A stretch of DNA of 14,554 nucleotides, from the NCBI GenBank assembly GCA_002780065.1, contig PEWQ01000021.1, forward strand, positions 1 to 14,554, read 5' to 3'. Under the pieces are notes generated by a model. The model was not told the DNA's origin. It was given only the letters and a program-made list of their open reading frames with translations, and made no database searches. This DNA is from Candidatus Hydrogenedentes bacterium CG07_land_8_20_14_0_80_42_17. GTDB taxonomy: Bacteria > UBA8481. The stretch's first letter is position 1. Every line of letters begins with the position of its first letter. This document shows, in pieces, positions 5,650 through 13,635 of this stretch. The position numbers were made by a program, and so were the translations under genes.

Positions 5650-7347
5650 TTACAATCCATAAATTTTTTCAGTAAAGCGTTCGAATTCCATTCTAGCAGT
5701 CTTCAAAGAAGCTGAAGTAATTGCTAAAGACGACAGAATAACAATTAGCAACGCGGTGATGCCTTTCAAACTCAAGTAACTTGTATTTCCGAAAGCGGCA
5801 TCGTATGTGGGCAGAACAAGTATAAGAATAGTTCCTCCGGCATATAAAAGGGACATGATAAGAAAAACTATTCCGCCGGGAGAGGATGATATTTCAAAAA
5901 CATTCTGCTTATGAAATGACGGCATACTGAATCCTATTCCGATCCCCATAGCCGAAATTGCAGTTGTCATCGAAATTGATGCAATACACCAAGCCAGTGA
6001 AAGATCCATTCCGACTCCGATAAACGAATTAGAAGCGGCAATGATCAAGAGAGAAAAAATTGTCAGAGGTGCAGCCGCAACAAAGAATTTCAAAATGACA
6101 TAGTTTTTCGAGTCAACAGGCGAAGATGCTATTCGCCAAAAACTAGTTCCTTCAAGAGAAGGTGCCGGAAAGACAAACCTAACCGAAACGGCGGCGATTA
6201 GAAAACCTACAAGACCAAGATTCAAAAAAGCAACTAGAACCTTTGAAGACGAATGAATTTCAAAAGGAAGTTCGCTCAAATTGGCGAGATGCAAAGCCAC
6301 GATAGCCGCCATGAGTATCAAGTGAGACAACTGCATCGGATCGCGCAGATTCTCTACAATCTCCTTGTAAACAAGTCCGGACATGCGCTGTGGAAAGAGT
6401 CGTGAAATATATTTTGCAAAAGAATCGAATCTTACCATGCGTTCAATTAATCCGCGCGATGAAGCATTGCCTGATACAGGGCGATCTGTCTCAAATAAAA
6501 AATACCCCGCAAGGAGAAATACGGTGAATGCAATCGAGGAATAGATGAGCAATTGTCCAAGACTTATAAAATATCTATCCGGCTTCATCGCCGAGGCAGA
6601 GAGCAATGCCTTAGTCATCATGCTGGAGGGAAGTTCTTCAGACAACGGCAAAGTTAATTCTTGAATATATTCTGTTGCATCAGTGAGCAATCTTTGCGGA
6701 GCAAAAAGGTTTGTCGGTGAAAGAAGTCGATAAAGATAAACAATAGCAAATGAAATAACCACACCTACTCCGATTACAGATTCTCTAGCGCGGTCAACAG
6801 TCATAAACCTCACGATAAATATAACAAGTGAAGATGCAAATGAGACGGCTGGAATTGTAAATAAAAAAAGTGCAAGAATGGAAAGCGGCAAATGCGAGTA
6901 TCCTAGTCCGTAAGCTCTGCTGTAACCAAGCATCACAGGCGGAACAACAATAAAAACTATCCATGCACTCGTCAAATATATTTGAATGAATTTTTTTAAA
7001 AGAACAGTATTTTTCGAGATAGGTTTTGATGCCAGAAAGTCGATATCGGAATCAAAATACAGCGCGTCAATTGCGGCGATCATAGTGCCAAAAAAAAGCA
7101 GTGCCATAATTATCAAGAAGAAGAGCGAGAGTGATCTCATAGTCAATGCCATCGCTATAAATTCAAGAGTAATTCCTCCAACTGAAGAGAATGCTGTAAA
7201 GATTCTAAAAGAAAGATATTCTGCAGAGATAAAAAATAATGCAATCAGCCCGACAAAAAGCAGTCCTCTCAATTTATCTTCAAAATTGGAATGTCTGATG
7301 AATGAAAACCAATTTTTCAGTTCAGCTTTTAAGAGAGAGCTCAGCAA
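5650..7347 (-). CDS. ABC-2 type exporter, membrane permease
   Basis: A 565-residue integral membrane protein with roughly twelve hydrophobic segments spread along its length, for example near residues 29-45, 75-95 and 150-175, and a final one near the C-terminus. The loop FDSDIDFLASKPISKNTVLLKKF after the second segment is typical of ABC-2 type export permeases of the putative ABC exporter group. The substrate cannot be deduced. It is the partner of the ATPase encoded just upstream: the start, TTG 7347, overlaps the ATPase stop by 7 nt (TTGCTGA), implying coupled translation. A weak GGCAGG lies 8 nt upstream of that TTG and no nearby ATG fits better. The gene ends against the convergent DUF192 gene. 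Membrane permease is secure; export direction is inferred from the family. Confidence 0.85.
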   Translation of the reverse strand: MLSSLLKAELKNWFSFIRHSNFEDKLRGLLFVGLIALFFISAEYLSFRIFTAFSSVGGITLEFIAMALTMRSLSLFFLIIMALLFFGTMIAAIDALYFDSDIDFLASKPISKNTVLLKKFIQIYLTSAWIVFIVVPPVMLGYSRAYGLGYSHLPLSILALFLFTIPAVSFASSLVIFIVRFMTVDRARESVIGVGVVISFAIVYLYRLLSPTNLFAPQRLLTDATEYIQELTLPLSEELPSSMMTKALLSASAMKPDRYFISLGQLLIYSSIAFTVFLLAGYFLFETDRPVSGNASSRGLIERMVRFDSFAKYISRLFPQRMSGLVYKEIVENLRDPMQLSHLILMAAIVALHLANLSELPFEIHSSSKVLVAFLNLGLVGFLIAAVSVRFVFPAPSLEGTSFWRIASSPVDSKNYVILKFFVAAAPLTIFSLLIIAASNSFIGVGMDLSLAWCIASISMTTAISAMGIGIGFSMPSFHKQNVFEISSSPGGIVFLIMSLLYAGGTILILVLPTYDAAFGNTSYLSLKGITALLIVILSSLAITSASLKTARMEFERFTEKIYGL

Positions 7348-8129
7348 GTTTTAGACCTGCCTGCGGCATCAGCCAATGCCTCCCACCGCCTTCGTTCATC
7401 ACTTCCCTCTTCACGTCGTTCAGCAAGCAGTCTCAAAAATATTTCTTCAAGTCTAGTGTTCTTATTTTTCATTAATTCATCAAGTCTTCCAACCGAGGCT
7501 AATTCTCCTCGATCAATAATGCCGACACGATCGCATAAAAGTTCGGCAATCTCCAAAAAATGAGTCGACATGAATACGAGAACTCCATCTTTTTTAAGTT
7601 CTATGAAAAGATCTTTTACAGTTCTAGCCGCAGGAGGATCGAGTCCAATAAGAGGCTCATCAACTACGACTAATTTAGGATTAGGAAGTACTGCTCCGAT
7701 AATAGAAAGTTTCTGCCGCATACCAAAAGAATAAGAGTCGATAAAATATTCGAGTGAGCCGGCGAGGTCAAATCTTTCTGCGAGTGTAAATATTCTCTTT
7801 TTAAAATTCTTCAATCCATAGAGATGAGCAACCAGTTCCAAATATTCATAACCTGTCAATTTCGGATACAGATACGGTGCATCAGGAATATAACCTGTAA
7901 TCATCTTTGCTTGAATTGCGTCTTCAACAGTATCGTAGCCTGAAATACTAATTTTACCTTCTGTCGGCCTTAAGATTCCAACAATCATTCGAATCGTAGT
8001 TGTCTTTCCTGCTCCATTCGGTCCAAGAAATCCGAATATGCTTCCCTCTTCAGCATTGAGGTCAAGAGAACTAATAATTGTTTTTGAACCGAATTGTTTT
8101 GATACTCTATGAATTTCTAAAAGCGCCAT
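7341..8129 (-). CDS. ABC exporter ATP-binding subunit
   Basis: All nucleotide-binding motifs are present (numbering from the longest frame, TTG 8150): Walker A GPNGAGKT 43-50, signature YSFGMRQKL 140-148, Walker B LVVVDEP 160-166 with catalytic Glu165, D-loop GLDP 169-172 and switch His197. The Q-loop glutamine is replaced in GYIPDAPYLY (Asp90), a substitution I recall in relatives that pair with ABC-2 permeases. ATG 8129 is preferred: it begins at MALLEIHRVSKQFG as in homologues, whereas TTG 8150 and ATG 8141 collide with a good -10, TATAAC (8147-8142). The product is then 262 residues. The last 25 residues (about RREEGSDERRRWEALADAAGRSKTC) are unusually basic and encoded by a GC-rich patch. 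It overlaps the permease gene by 7 nt, and ATPase and permease form one transporter. Confidence 0.93.
   Translation of the reverse strand: MALLEIHRVSKQFGSKTIISSLDLNAEEGSIFGFLGPNGAGKTTTIRMIVGILRPTEGKISISGYDTVEDAIQAKMITGYIPDAPYLYPKLTGYEYLELVAHLYGLKNFKKRIFTLAERFDLAGSLEYFIDSYSFGMRQKLSIIGAVLPNPKLVVVDEPLIGLDPPAARTVKDLFIELKKDGVLVFMSTHFLEIAELLCDRVGIIDRGELASVGRLDELMKNKNTRLEEIFLRLLAERREEGSDERRRWEALADAAGRSKTC
7354..7400. repeat. GC-rich patch with hairpin at the 3' end of the ATPase gene
   Basis: This stretch is about 60% GC against about 40% around it and contains GGCAT (7365-7369) and ATGCC (7376-7380) around a 6-nt loop. It encodes the atypical last residues of the ATPase, and could be a small repeat element that has lengthened the ORF toward the permease start. 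Confidence 0.3.
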
Positions 8130-8141
8130 CTTATTCGCCAT

Positions 8142-8169
8142 GTTATACAAAAATTGTATTTGTCATCAA
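8142..8169 (-). promoter_or_regulatory. Candidate promoter of the ABC exporter operon
   Basis: Minus strand TTGATG (8169-8164), a 16-nt spacer, TATAAC (8147-8142). Transcription would begin near 8135, leaving a very short leader before ATG 8129. The -35 overlaps that of the divergent AsmA-like gene. Confidence 0.45.
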
Positions 8170-8187
8170 AATGAGTTAGCATAATAA
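8160..8187 (+). promoter_or_regulatory. Candidate promoter of the AsmA-like gene
   Basis: TTGTCA (8160-8165), a 16-nt spacer, TAATAA (8182-8187). The predicted start of transcription falls at about 8194, the A of the ATG, so the mRNA may be leaderless. It is back to back with the ABC exporter promoter. Confidence 0.4.
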
Positions 8188-8193
8188 AAGTAT

Positions 8194-11100
8194 ATGCTGA
8201 AGATCATTCGCCGTAAATATTGTCAAAAAGAAGGAAGAATATTATTTCGAGTAATTGCAATAATTGCGGTTCTTGCCTTATTATTTTTTCTAAAAATCAA
8301 GTTAGAAAAAACAATAACAGAAAAACTTGATATCGAATTGAAGAGGAGTATAGGCCGAAGCGTTTCAGTCGAAAATCTTAAACTTTTTCTTCCTGTCAAA
8401 ATTGAGAGAATAATAATTTCCAGCGGTGACGAATTCGACAAGACTCCGCTCGGAGAAGTAACCGGAATCACTGCATGGCCTAATTTACTTTCACTTTTAG
8501 TTTTGAATCCGCAAATAGATAAAATCAACGCAGAGCAAATCACGCTGATAATAAGAAAACGCGCAGACGGCTCGTGGAACACTCGAGGACTTTTTCCTCT
8601 GGAACCTGCCGAAAAGCCGAAGATAAATTCGATCTCCACACCGAATATGGTCATTTATTTAGATAATGGAGAAAAAACTTATCAAAGAGATTTCAAAGCC
8701 TCTATTCAGCTCGGCAATAAAGGCGCTTTCAGCTTGGATTTTAGCGATTCAAAACTTAAAGGGCTTCTAACTTATTCAGGTAAAAAAGTTTCGCCTTTGA
8801 AATTCAATATGAAATTAGAGCTAGATTCCTACGTAATTTTCGACAGAATAAAAAACAGCCGCTTCGAGGCAGAATATTTAACTGAATCGGGTATCATAGA
8901 TTTTAGACTGTCAGCCTTAATCTCGGATACTGCTGCGAATATGTCAGGGAGAATTTCATTCGATTCTAATTCGATCAGATGTGACTCTTCAATCTGGTCA
9001 TTCAACGGAACTGAAGGCAGAATGAAATTAATCGTTGACGATTTTAAAAATAAGTTTTTTAGATTTGAAGCAGCAGGAGCCATAAATGTTTCCGCTGTGC
9101 TTCTTGACTCAAAGGCAAAAGCAGGAGATCTGAAGATCAGCAAGGCATCTCTAAGCGGATACTTTGAAAAGGAATGGAAGATTTCAGCCGACATTAAAAT
9201 TTCAGGGCTTGAATACACTTCGCCTCTTATTGAAGATCTCAATTTTGATGGAACTATCGAAGGTTCAGCGGATAAAAATTTCGTTCTCAAACCGAACACT
9301 TCCAAAGGTCGTCTTTCATTCAGAAGAGCCTTGATCGAAAAATACGATGTCAAGAATGCCGACTTCGATTTTGTTTGGAGCAATGATAATCTGAATCTCA
9401 CAGGAGCGGCGAATTTTTCAGAAGGGAAAATTTCTGCAAAAGGTCTCGATATAAAACTGGATTCTCTTTATCATCCGAAGCGCGCAGAGGGCAAGGTTTC
9501 TATAAAAAGCGTAGATGTCAGCCAATACGGAATAAAAGTCGATGACCTGCAGTTATTCAATATTACCGGTGAATTCTTTATCGATTTTGAGAAGCGCAAA
9601 GTTTGGCAATTGCAAAAGGTTTCCGGTCAGATGCGAGATATGGATTATTCGTTCAGAGGCGACAGAGGCAGAGTAATAAAAGGAACCGCAGATTTTTCGA
9701 TAAATTCGAGAGACAAATTCGACGGAAAATTTAGAGGCAATGTAGAAGCATTAGGCGGCATTGGAGATATGAATCTTGAGATTGGCATGTCGAAAGTTGT
9801 ATATGCCGAAATTAAATTGAGCGGCATCAGGACAAAAAGAATTGCAACAGTATTTCCAAGTGAAGGTTCAAAAAAGGCGATAGATTTTGCAGAGAAAATA
9901 GATCTCGATGGAAAATTAAAAGCCGGAGTCCAACCAGAGGAATGGCAGTATGACGGCAGCATAAGCTCTTCGTCGTTCAAAATTATAAATGATGCCGGCA
10001 GAGCGCTCATATTGCCAATAACTGCTGAAGTTAAATGTTCGTTTTCAGAAAAGAATTCATCAGTATTTATTGATAAGCTCAAGTTAAATAGTCGTGGAAC
10101 TCAAAATGAAATGACAATTTTAAATCCATTTGTCTACGATGGAAAAAAGTTTTCAAATTCTATAGCAATTACTAGGCTTGATATTGATGAAGCGGTAAAG
10201 ATAGCAAAATGGCTGAAGCCGGATCTAAAGATATCGAGTAGAAATCTCGAAGGCGGATTCAAAAACGGACAGCTGAATGTTTTCTATAATTTGCCTGAAT
10301 GGAAAATCGAAGTAAAAAATCTGGACGGAAATTTTAATGTCAATAATTCACCTTTGGTTTTAAATATATCGTCATCTGAAATTTCAGATAAAGGAATCGC
10401 TTTGCTGATAAACATTGAAAATTGTTTTCCTAACTCAATCTATAAATGGGCTTCGGAAGAATCCGAAAAGGTGCCTGACAAGATTGCGGAGATGAAAGGA
10501 AGTGCAGGCGGTATTGTTGAAGTAGTAAGCAAGACATGGAATGATGCTCCTGACATTCGAGCCACATTAGAATTCAAAAACTTTTCCATCGATTTCCCTA
10601 CACAGGATATTTCCTTTCAAGGTATAGAGGGTAAGCTGCCCGTAATCTGGCAAATAGGCTCTAATATAAGTGTTGACAGTTGGATTACAGGAAAAATACA
10701 TGTAAGCAAATTAAAGTATGGAGCATTTTATGTGACTGATATCAATACATTTTGCGGTTTCAACGAAAAGCATCTCTATCTTGACAAGATCAATTATTTA
10801 TTTGCCGAAGGTCATGGCAAAGCGGCATGCTTTGTCAATTTGGAAGATTGGCAAAATCCAAAAACTGTAATTAAAGGAACATTCGAAGATGTTAATTCAG
10901 AGATCGTATACAATACAATGCAACCGTATCAAGGAAAGTTTGAAGGTTTGGCCAATGGCCAATTCGAAATAAGTATGCATCAGCATAGGTTCGATAAATT
11001 CGATCTCGATTTCATAATCAATGATGGAATATTGGGATCTCATCTCTTAAAAATGATTTCAGCGCAAGCCGGTAATTCATTAGCGAAGACTGTTTTGGAT

Positions 11101-11448
11101 TCACTAGAAGTATGGTATTACAAAAAAATGACAATCAAAGTCAAATTACATGAAAATTCCTACGACTTGGATGTGCTCAAAGAAAAGTTTTCTGATCCTG
11201 CTGATTGGAACAACAGAAACGAATTTTTAGTTGATCTATCAATTAAAGGTCAAGCTCGTTCTCCAAAAAATAGGTATATCGGAGTGTCAAACGTTGAAGG
11301 AGATACAGCGGCGGGCAGGCCCGATCATATGTGGATAGCCAATCTTTTACCGACCAACATATTTCTTAACCTTCTGCAGATGAATGTTCGTATAGAAAAT
11401 ATGCCTCTGAGATTTGTGATGAATTTAGTCGGAAAGCGATTGAAGTAA
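8194..11448 (+). CDS. Large AsmA-like envelope protein
   Basis: A 1084-residue protein with one N-terminal membrane segment (about residues 16-33) after a basic start, then a long periplasmic part rich in alternating beta-strand patterns. The first 150 residues are typical of AsmA: an amphipathic stretch ending in GRSVSVENLKLFL, then IDKINAEQITLIIRKRADGSWN. Near residues 905-950 the segment GKFEGLANGQFEISMHQHRFDKF...INDGIL matches the C-terminal AsmA/DUF3971-type repeat, and the protein ends in a short basic tail. Members of this superfamily (AsmA, TamB, YhdP, YdbH) form grooved beta rods linking inner and outer membranes and carry phospholipids; which branch this one belongs to is not clear. 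It is a single-gene unit divergent from the ABC exporter, with 64 nt between start codons. No alternative ATG, GTG or TTG start precedes the membrane segment. Confidence 0.85.
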   Translation: MLKIIRRKYCQKEGRILFRVIAIIAVLALLFFLKIKLEKTITEKLDIELKRSIGRSVSVENLKLFLPVKIERIIISSGDEFDKTPLGEVTGITAWPNLLSLLVLNPQIDKINAEQITLIIRKRADGSWNTRGLFPLEPAEKPKINSISTPNMVIYLDNGEKTYQRDFKASIQLGNKGAFSLDFSDSKLKGLLTYSGKKVSPLKFNMKLELDSYVIFDRIKNSRFEAEYLTESGIIDFRLSALISDTAANMSGRISFDSNSIRCDSSIWSFNGTEGRMKLIVDDFKNKFFRFEAAGAINVSAVLLDSKAKAGDLKISKASLSGYFEKEWKISADIKISGLEYTSPLIEDLNFDGTIEGSADKNFVLKPNTSKGRLSFRRALIEKYDVKNADFDFVWSNDNLNLTGAANFSEGKISAKGLDIKLDSLYHPKRAEGKVSIKSVDVSQYGIKVDDLQLFNITGEFFIDFEKRKVWQLQKVSGQMRDMDYSFRGDRGRVIKGTADFSINSRDKFDGKFRGNVEALGGIGDMNLEIGMSKVVYAEIKLSGIRTKRIATVFPSEGSKKAIDFAEKIDLDGKLKAGVQPEEWQYDGSISSSSFKIINDAGRALILPITAEVKCSFSEKNSSVFIDKLKLNSRGTQNEMTILNPFVYDGKKFSNSIAITRLDIDEAVKIAKWLKPDLKISSRNLEGGFKNGQLNVFYNLPEWKIEVKNLDGNFNVNNSPLVLNISSSEISDKGIALLINIENCFPNSIYKWASEESEKVPDKIAEMKGSAGGIVEVVSKTWNDAPDIRATLEFKNFSIDFPTQDISFQGIEGKLPVIWQIGSNISVDSWITGKIHVSKLKYGAFYVTDINTFCGFNEKHLYLDKINYLFAEGHGKAACFVNLEDWQNPKTVIKGTFEDVNSEIVYNTMQPYQGKFEGLANGQFEISMHQHRFDKFDLDFIINDGILGSHLLKMISAQAGNSLAKTVLDSLEVWYYKKMTIKVKLHENSYDLDVLKEKFSDPADWNNRNEFLVDLSIKGQARSPKNRYIGVSNVEGDTAAGRPDHMWIANLLPTNIFLNLLQMNVRIENMPLRFVMNLVGKRLK

Positions 11449-11459
11449 AAAAAAAGAAG

Positions 11460-11476
11460 AACCACAGATTACACTG
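11460..11476. repeat. Short dispersed-repeat-like motif carrying the luxE-like stop
   Basis: AACCACAGATTACACTG lies in the 20-nt spacer between the AsmA-like gene and the convergent LuxE-like gene and runs into the end of the latter. The TAA stop (11471-11469) is inside it. CAGATTACACTG is the reverse complement of 5605-5616. I recall motifs of the CCACAGATTACAC type as frequent intergenic repeats in several bacterial lineages; that is recollection only. Confidence 0.4.
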
Positions 11477-12416
11477 TTGTTGAACAACCTTTAATTGGAG
11501 CGGATTTAATTCGTCCCTTCAGATGAAGTCTTCCCTCTTTGATATAGCCCAAATCAGCAGTCAGAATTCCGATGCTCGAACCAACATTAGCCAGATCGTA
11601 AATTGCAATCGCTCCGATATTTCCTTCGTCAACATCAAAAAGATTTTCCGGATTTAAAATTCTTATTCTTACCCACGGAGGAATTTTGAAGCCACGCATC
11701 TCCTCAGGTTTTTCCCATAGCGGGCTAGAAAGCTCACACATTCCGTATTCCGAAATAATCCTTGAAACAGGTATCGAAAACTTTTCGGAAATCATTATGT
11801 AAAGTTCATCTTTGGGAATTTCCCTCGTTCTGCCCTTGTATCCGCCAGTCTCAATCGCAATTGAGCCTTTAGGCAATCTAAAAACTTGATTCTTCTCTAT
11901 AGCTTCAACATAATTAAATGCCGCACCAATAAGCAATACCTGTGAATCTTTCTCGCATTCAAACTCTGCTTTTCCGAATTTTTCCGATATCCAATCTATC
12001 ATGCAAGCGAGAGATGAATTGTCGCGCTTTTCCCACAACGAAATGATTTTAAATCTATTTTCCCCCAGCGCCCAATCAGCTGCCTGAAGCGAAGCCGCTT
12101 CGTAAAGCTGAAGTGTCTCAAAATAATGTCTTCCGACATTATTTCTCGTAGTACCGCTCGATTCGAATACTCGAATCGCATTCTTTACATCGAACGAAGC
12201 GATCACATTGGAAGAGAAAAGTGAAACTGGGACAAGAGGAATCTCTCTCCAATCACAAGGCTTCTTTTGTGAAAGTCGTGCAATAGGTTTACACCGAGCC
12301 GCCTGAAAGGTATGAAGTGAAAGAGCTAATTCATTGAAAAGATCATTGTCTGAAACTCCATCGTGTCCTTGTCGAATGAGAGCAAGAATTCTATCTAGAA
12401 GTTTGTTTGATAGCAT
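11469..12416 (-). CDS. LuxE-type acyl-protein synthetase (ANL superfamily)
   Basis: A 315-residue protein of the LuxE family, relatives of the adenylate-forming enzymes. Visible motifs are ESSGTTRNNVGRHYF (85-99, ATP phosphate loop), ETGGYKGRTREI (189-200), ISEYGMCELSSPLW (221-234, adenine/Mg motif with Cys where Thr is usual), TADLG (286-290, ribose-binding Asp) and LKGRIKSAPIKGCS (299-312), which matches the conserved GR...RGCS end. LuxE itself activates fatty acids with ATP and passes the acyl group to a reductase (LuxC). No LuxC is visible here, so the substrate is unknown and could be another carboxylic or amino acid. The start overlaps the aminotransferase gene by 26 nt; GGAG lies 10 nt before ATG 12416. 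It is the last gene of the mtgA operon. Confidence 0.85.
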   Translation of the reverse strand: MLSNKLLDRILALIRQGHDGVSDNDLFNELALSLHTFQAARCKPIARLSQKKPCDWREIPLVPVSLFSSNVIASFDVKNAIRVFESSGTTRNNVGRHYFETLQLYEAASLQAADWALGENRFKIISLWEKRDNSSLACMIDWISEKFGKAEFECEKDSQVLLIGAAFNYVEAIEKNQVFRLPKGSIAIETGGYKGRTREIPKDELYIMISEKFSIPVSRIISEYGMCELSSPLWEKPEEMRGFKIPPWVRIRILNPENLFDVDEGNIGAIAIYDLANVGSSIGILTADLGYIKEGRLHLKGRIKSAPIKGCSTTV

Positions 12417-13632
12417 CGCGTAAAATCTCCAACCCTTCTTTCAGCAATTTATCCGAAATATTTAGAGCCGGAAGAAGAACAATAGTTTCGTGTACGAGTC
12501 CATCAACAAGAATTATCAATCCATTATCTAAAGCTATTTTTGCTGAGCGCAAAGCATCTCGAGAATTCTTACAATCGATTCCAAGCATCAATCCTCTGCC
12601 GCGCAGTGTCCATCCATTTTCTCGAACTGCATCGGACAGAAAATCGAATATGACTTTTCCTTTTTCCCGAGCAGAAATATGTAACTTTTCTTTTTGGATA
12701 ATTCCTATGACCTCGAGCGCGGCCGCCGAGCAAAGAGGATTGCCTAGAAAGGTAGAGGTATGAATAGAGTCTAATTCCTGTTTCGGCCATGAGTCCATGA
12801 TTTCAGCTCTAGCAAAAGATGCGGAAATAGGAAGCCCTCCTGCCATTCCTTTTCCGAGCGCAATTACATCAGGTTCTATGCCTTCATTCTGAAAAGCAAA
12901 GAGCGAGCCTGTTCTGCCGAATCCGGTCATTACTTCATCAAGGATCAAAAGAGCTCCTGAATCATGAACGCACTTAGAAAGTTCTGAAATAAATCCATCA
13001 GGAAACGGTCTAATCCCGCCTCTTCCTTGAATTGGTTCGAGCAAAACTGCTCCGACATCATTTCGCTTAAATTCTTTCTCAATAACTGCAAGAACTTCAT
13101 CAAATAAATTTTTATTATTATCCGGAAACGGCGCTCTGAAAAAAATATCCGCGGTCTGATCTAAAAACAATTCGGAAAAATCTTTTCTTCCCGCAGAGCG
13201 AAGAACTCCATATCCCAAACCATGGTATGCTCCTTCAAACACTATGACTCGAGGTTTGCCTGTATAAATTTTTGCAGTCTTCAAAGATGACTCAACAGCT
13301 TCCGTACCTGTACTCGATAAAATACCTTTTGCCGAAAAACCTAAAAGCCTTTCAATGGACTCCATAAGCTCCAATTTCGGCAATGAAGAGTATACGTCAC
13401 CCAAGCCGTGAATAAGAGATTCAGATTGAGTTTTGATTTTGCTGACAAGAAGCGGATGAGAAAATCCTACAGATGCCGCTCCAAAACCTGAAGAAAAATC
13501 GATATATTTTTTCCCTTCAGCATCCCACACTTCACTTCCCAAAGCTCGCAACCAAAATAATGTTTCGTGAGACGGAACTAAATTCGGAGATTCAACTCGC
13601 CTCAAGCGTTCGAGCAGATTCAAATGATTCAT
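12391..13632 (-). CDS. Class III pyridoxal-phosphate aminotransferase
   Basis: A 413-residue fold-type I aminotransferase of class III, the group containing acetylornithine, 4-aminobutyrate, omega-amino acid aminotransferases and glutamate-semialdehyde aminomutase. Key residues are the phosphate-binding STGTEA (107-112), EGAYHG (133-138, aromatic and His stacking on the cofactor), EPIQGRGG (199-206), LDEV with Asp232 contacting the pyridine nitrogen, ALGKGMAGG with Schiff-base Lys261, and HTSTFLGNPL (291-300). The length is normal and no catalytic residue is missing. The specific donor and acceptor cannot be read from sequence. The overlap with the LuxE-like gene suggests that the two act on the same molecule, for example amination of an aldehyde or keto acid followed or preceded by carboxylate activation. 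AAGGA lies 8 nt before ATG 13632, inside the end of mtgA. Confidence 0.92.
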   Translation of the reverse strand: MNHLNLLERLRRVESPNLVPSHETLFWLRALGSEVWDAEGKKYIDFSSGFGAASVGFSHPLLVSKIKTQSESLIHGLGDVYSSLPKLELMESIERLLGFSAKGILSSTGTEAVESSLKTAKIYTGKPRVIVFEGAYHGLGYGVLRSAGRKDFSELFLDQTADIFFRAPFPDNNKNLFDEVLAVIEKEFKRNDVGAVLLEPIQGRGGIRPFPDGFISELSKCVHDSGALLILDEVMTGFGRTGSLFAFQNEGIEPDVIALGKGMAGGLPISASFARAEIMDSWPKQELDSIHTSTFLGNPLCSAAALEVIGIIQKEKLHISAREKGKVIFDFLSDAVRENGWTLRGRGLMLGIDCKNSRDALRSAKIALDNGLIILVDGLVHETIVLLPALNISDKLLKEGLEILRDAIKQTSR

Positions 13633-13635
13633 CTT

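Noticed and set aside
7345-8150. Missing Q-loop glutamine in the ABC ATPase as a sign of inactivation
   Set aside because: All other motifs are intact, and relatives paired with ABC-2 permeases commonly show IPD or VPE at this place as far as I recall.
8223-10082. Minus-strand ORFs of 143-190 codons inside the AsmA-like gene
   Set aside because: Shadows of a long beta-rich coding frame; they lack domains, starts with ribosome binding sites, and neighbours on that strand.
11447-11480. Possible terminator at the AsmA/LuxE junction (run of nine T on the minus strand, GTTGTTCAACAAC nearby)
   Set aside because: The small palindrome is inside the LuxE-like coding end and about 25 nt from the T-run, with no GC-rich stem directly before it.
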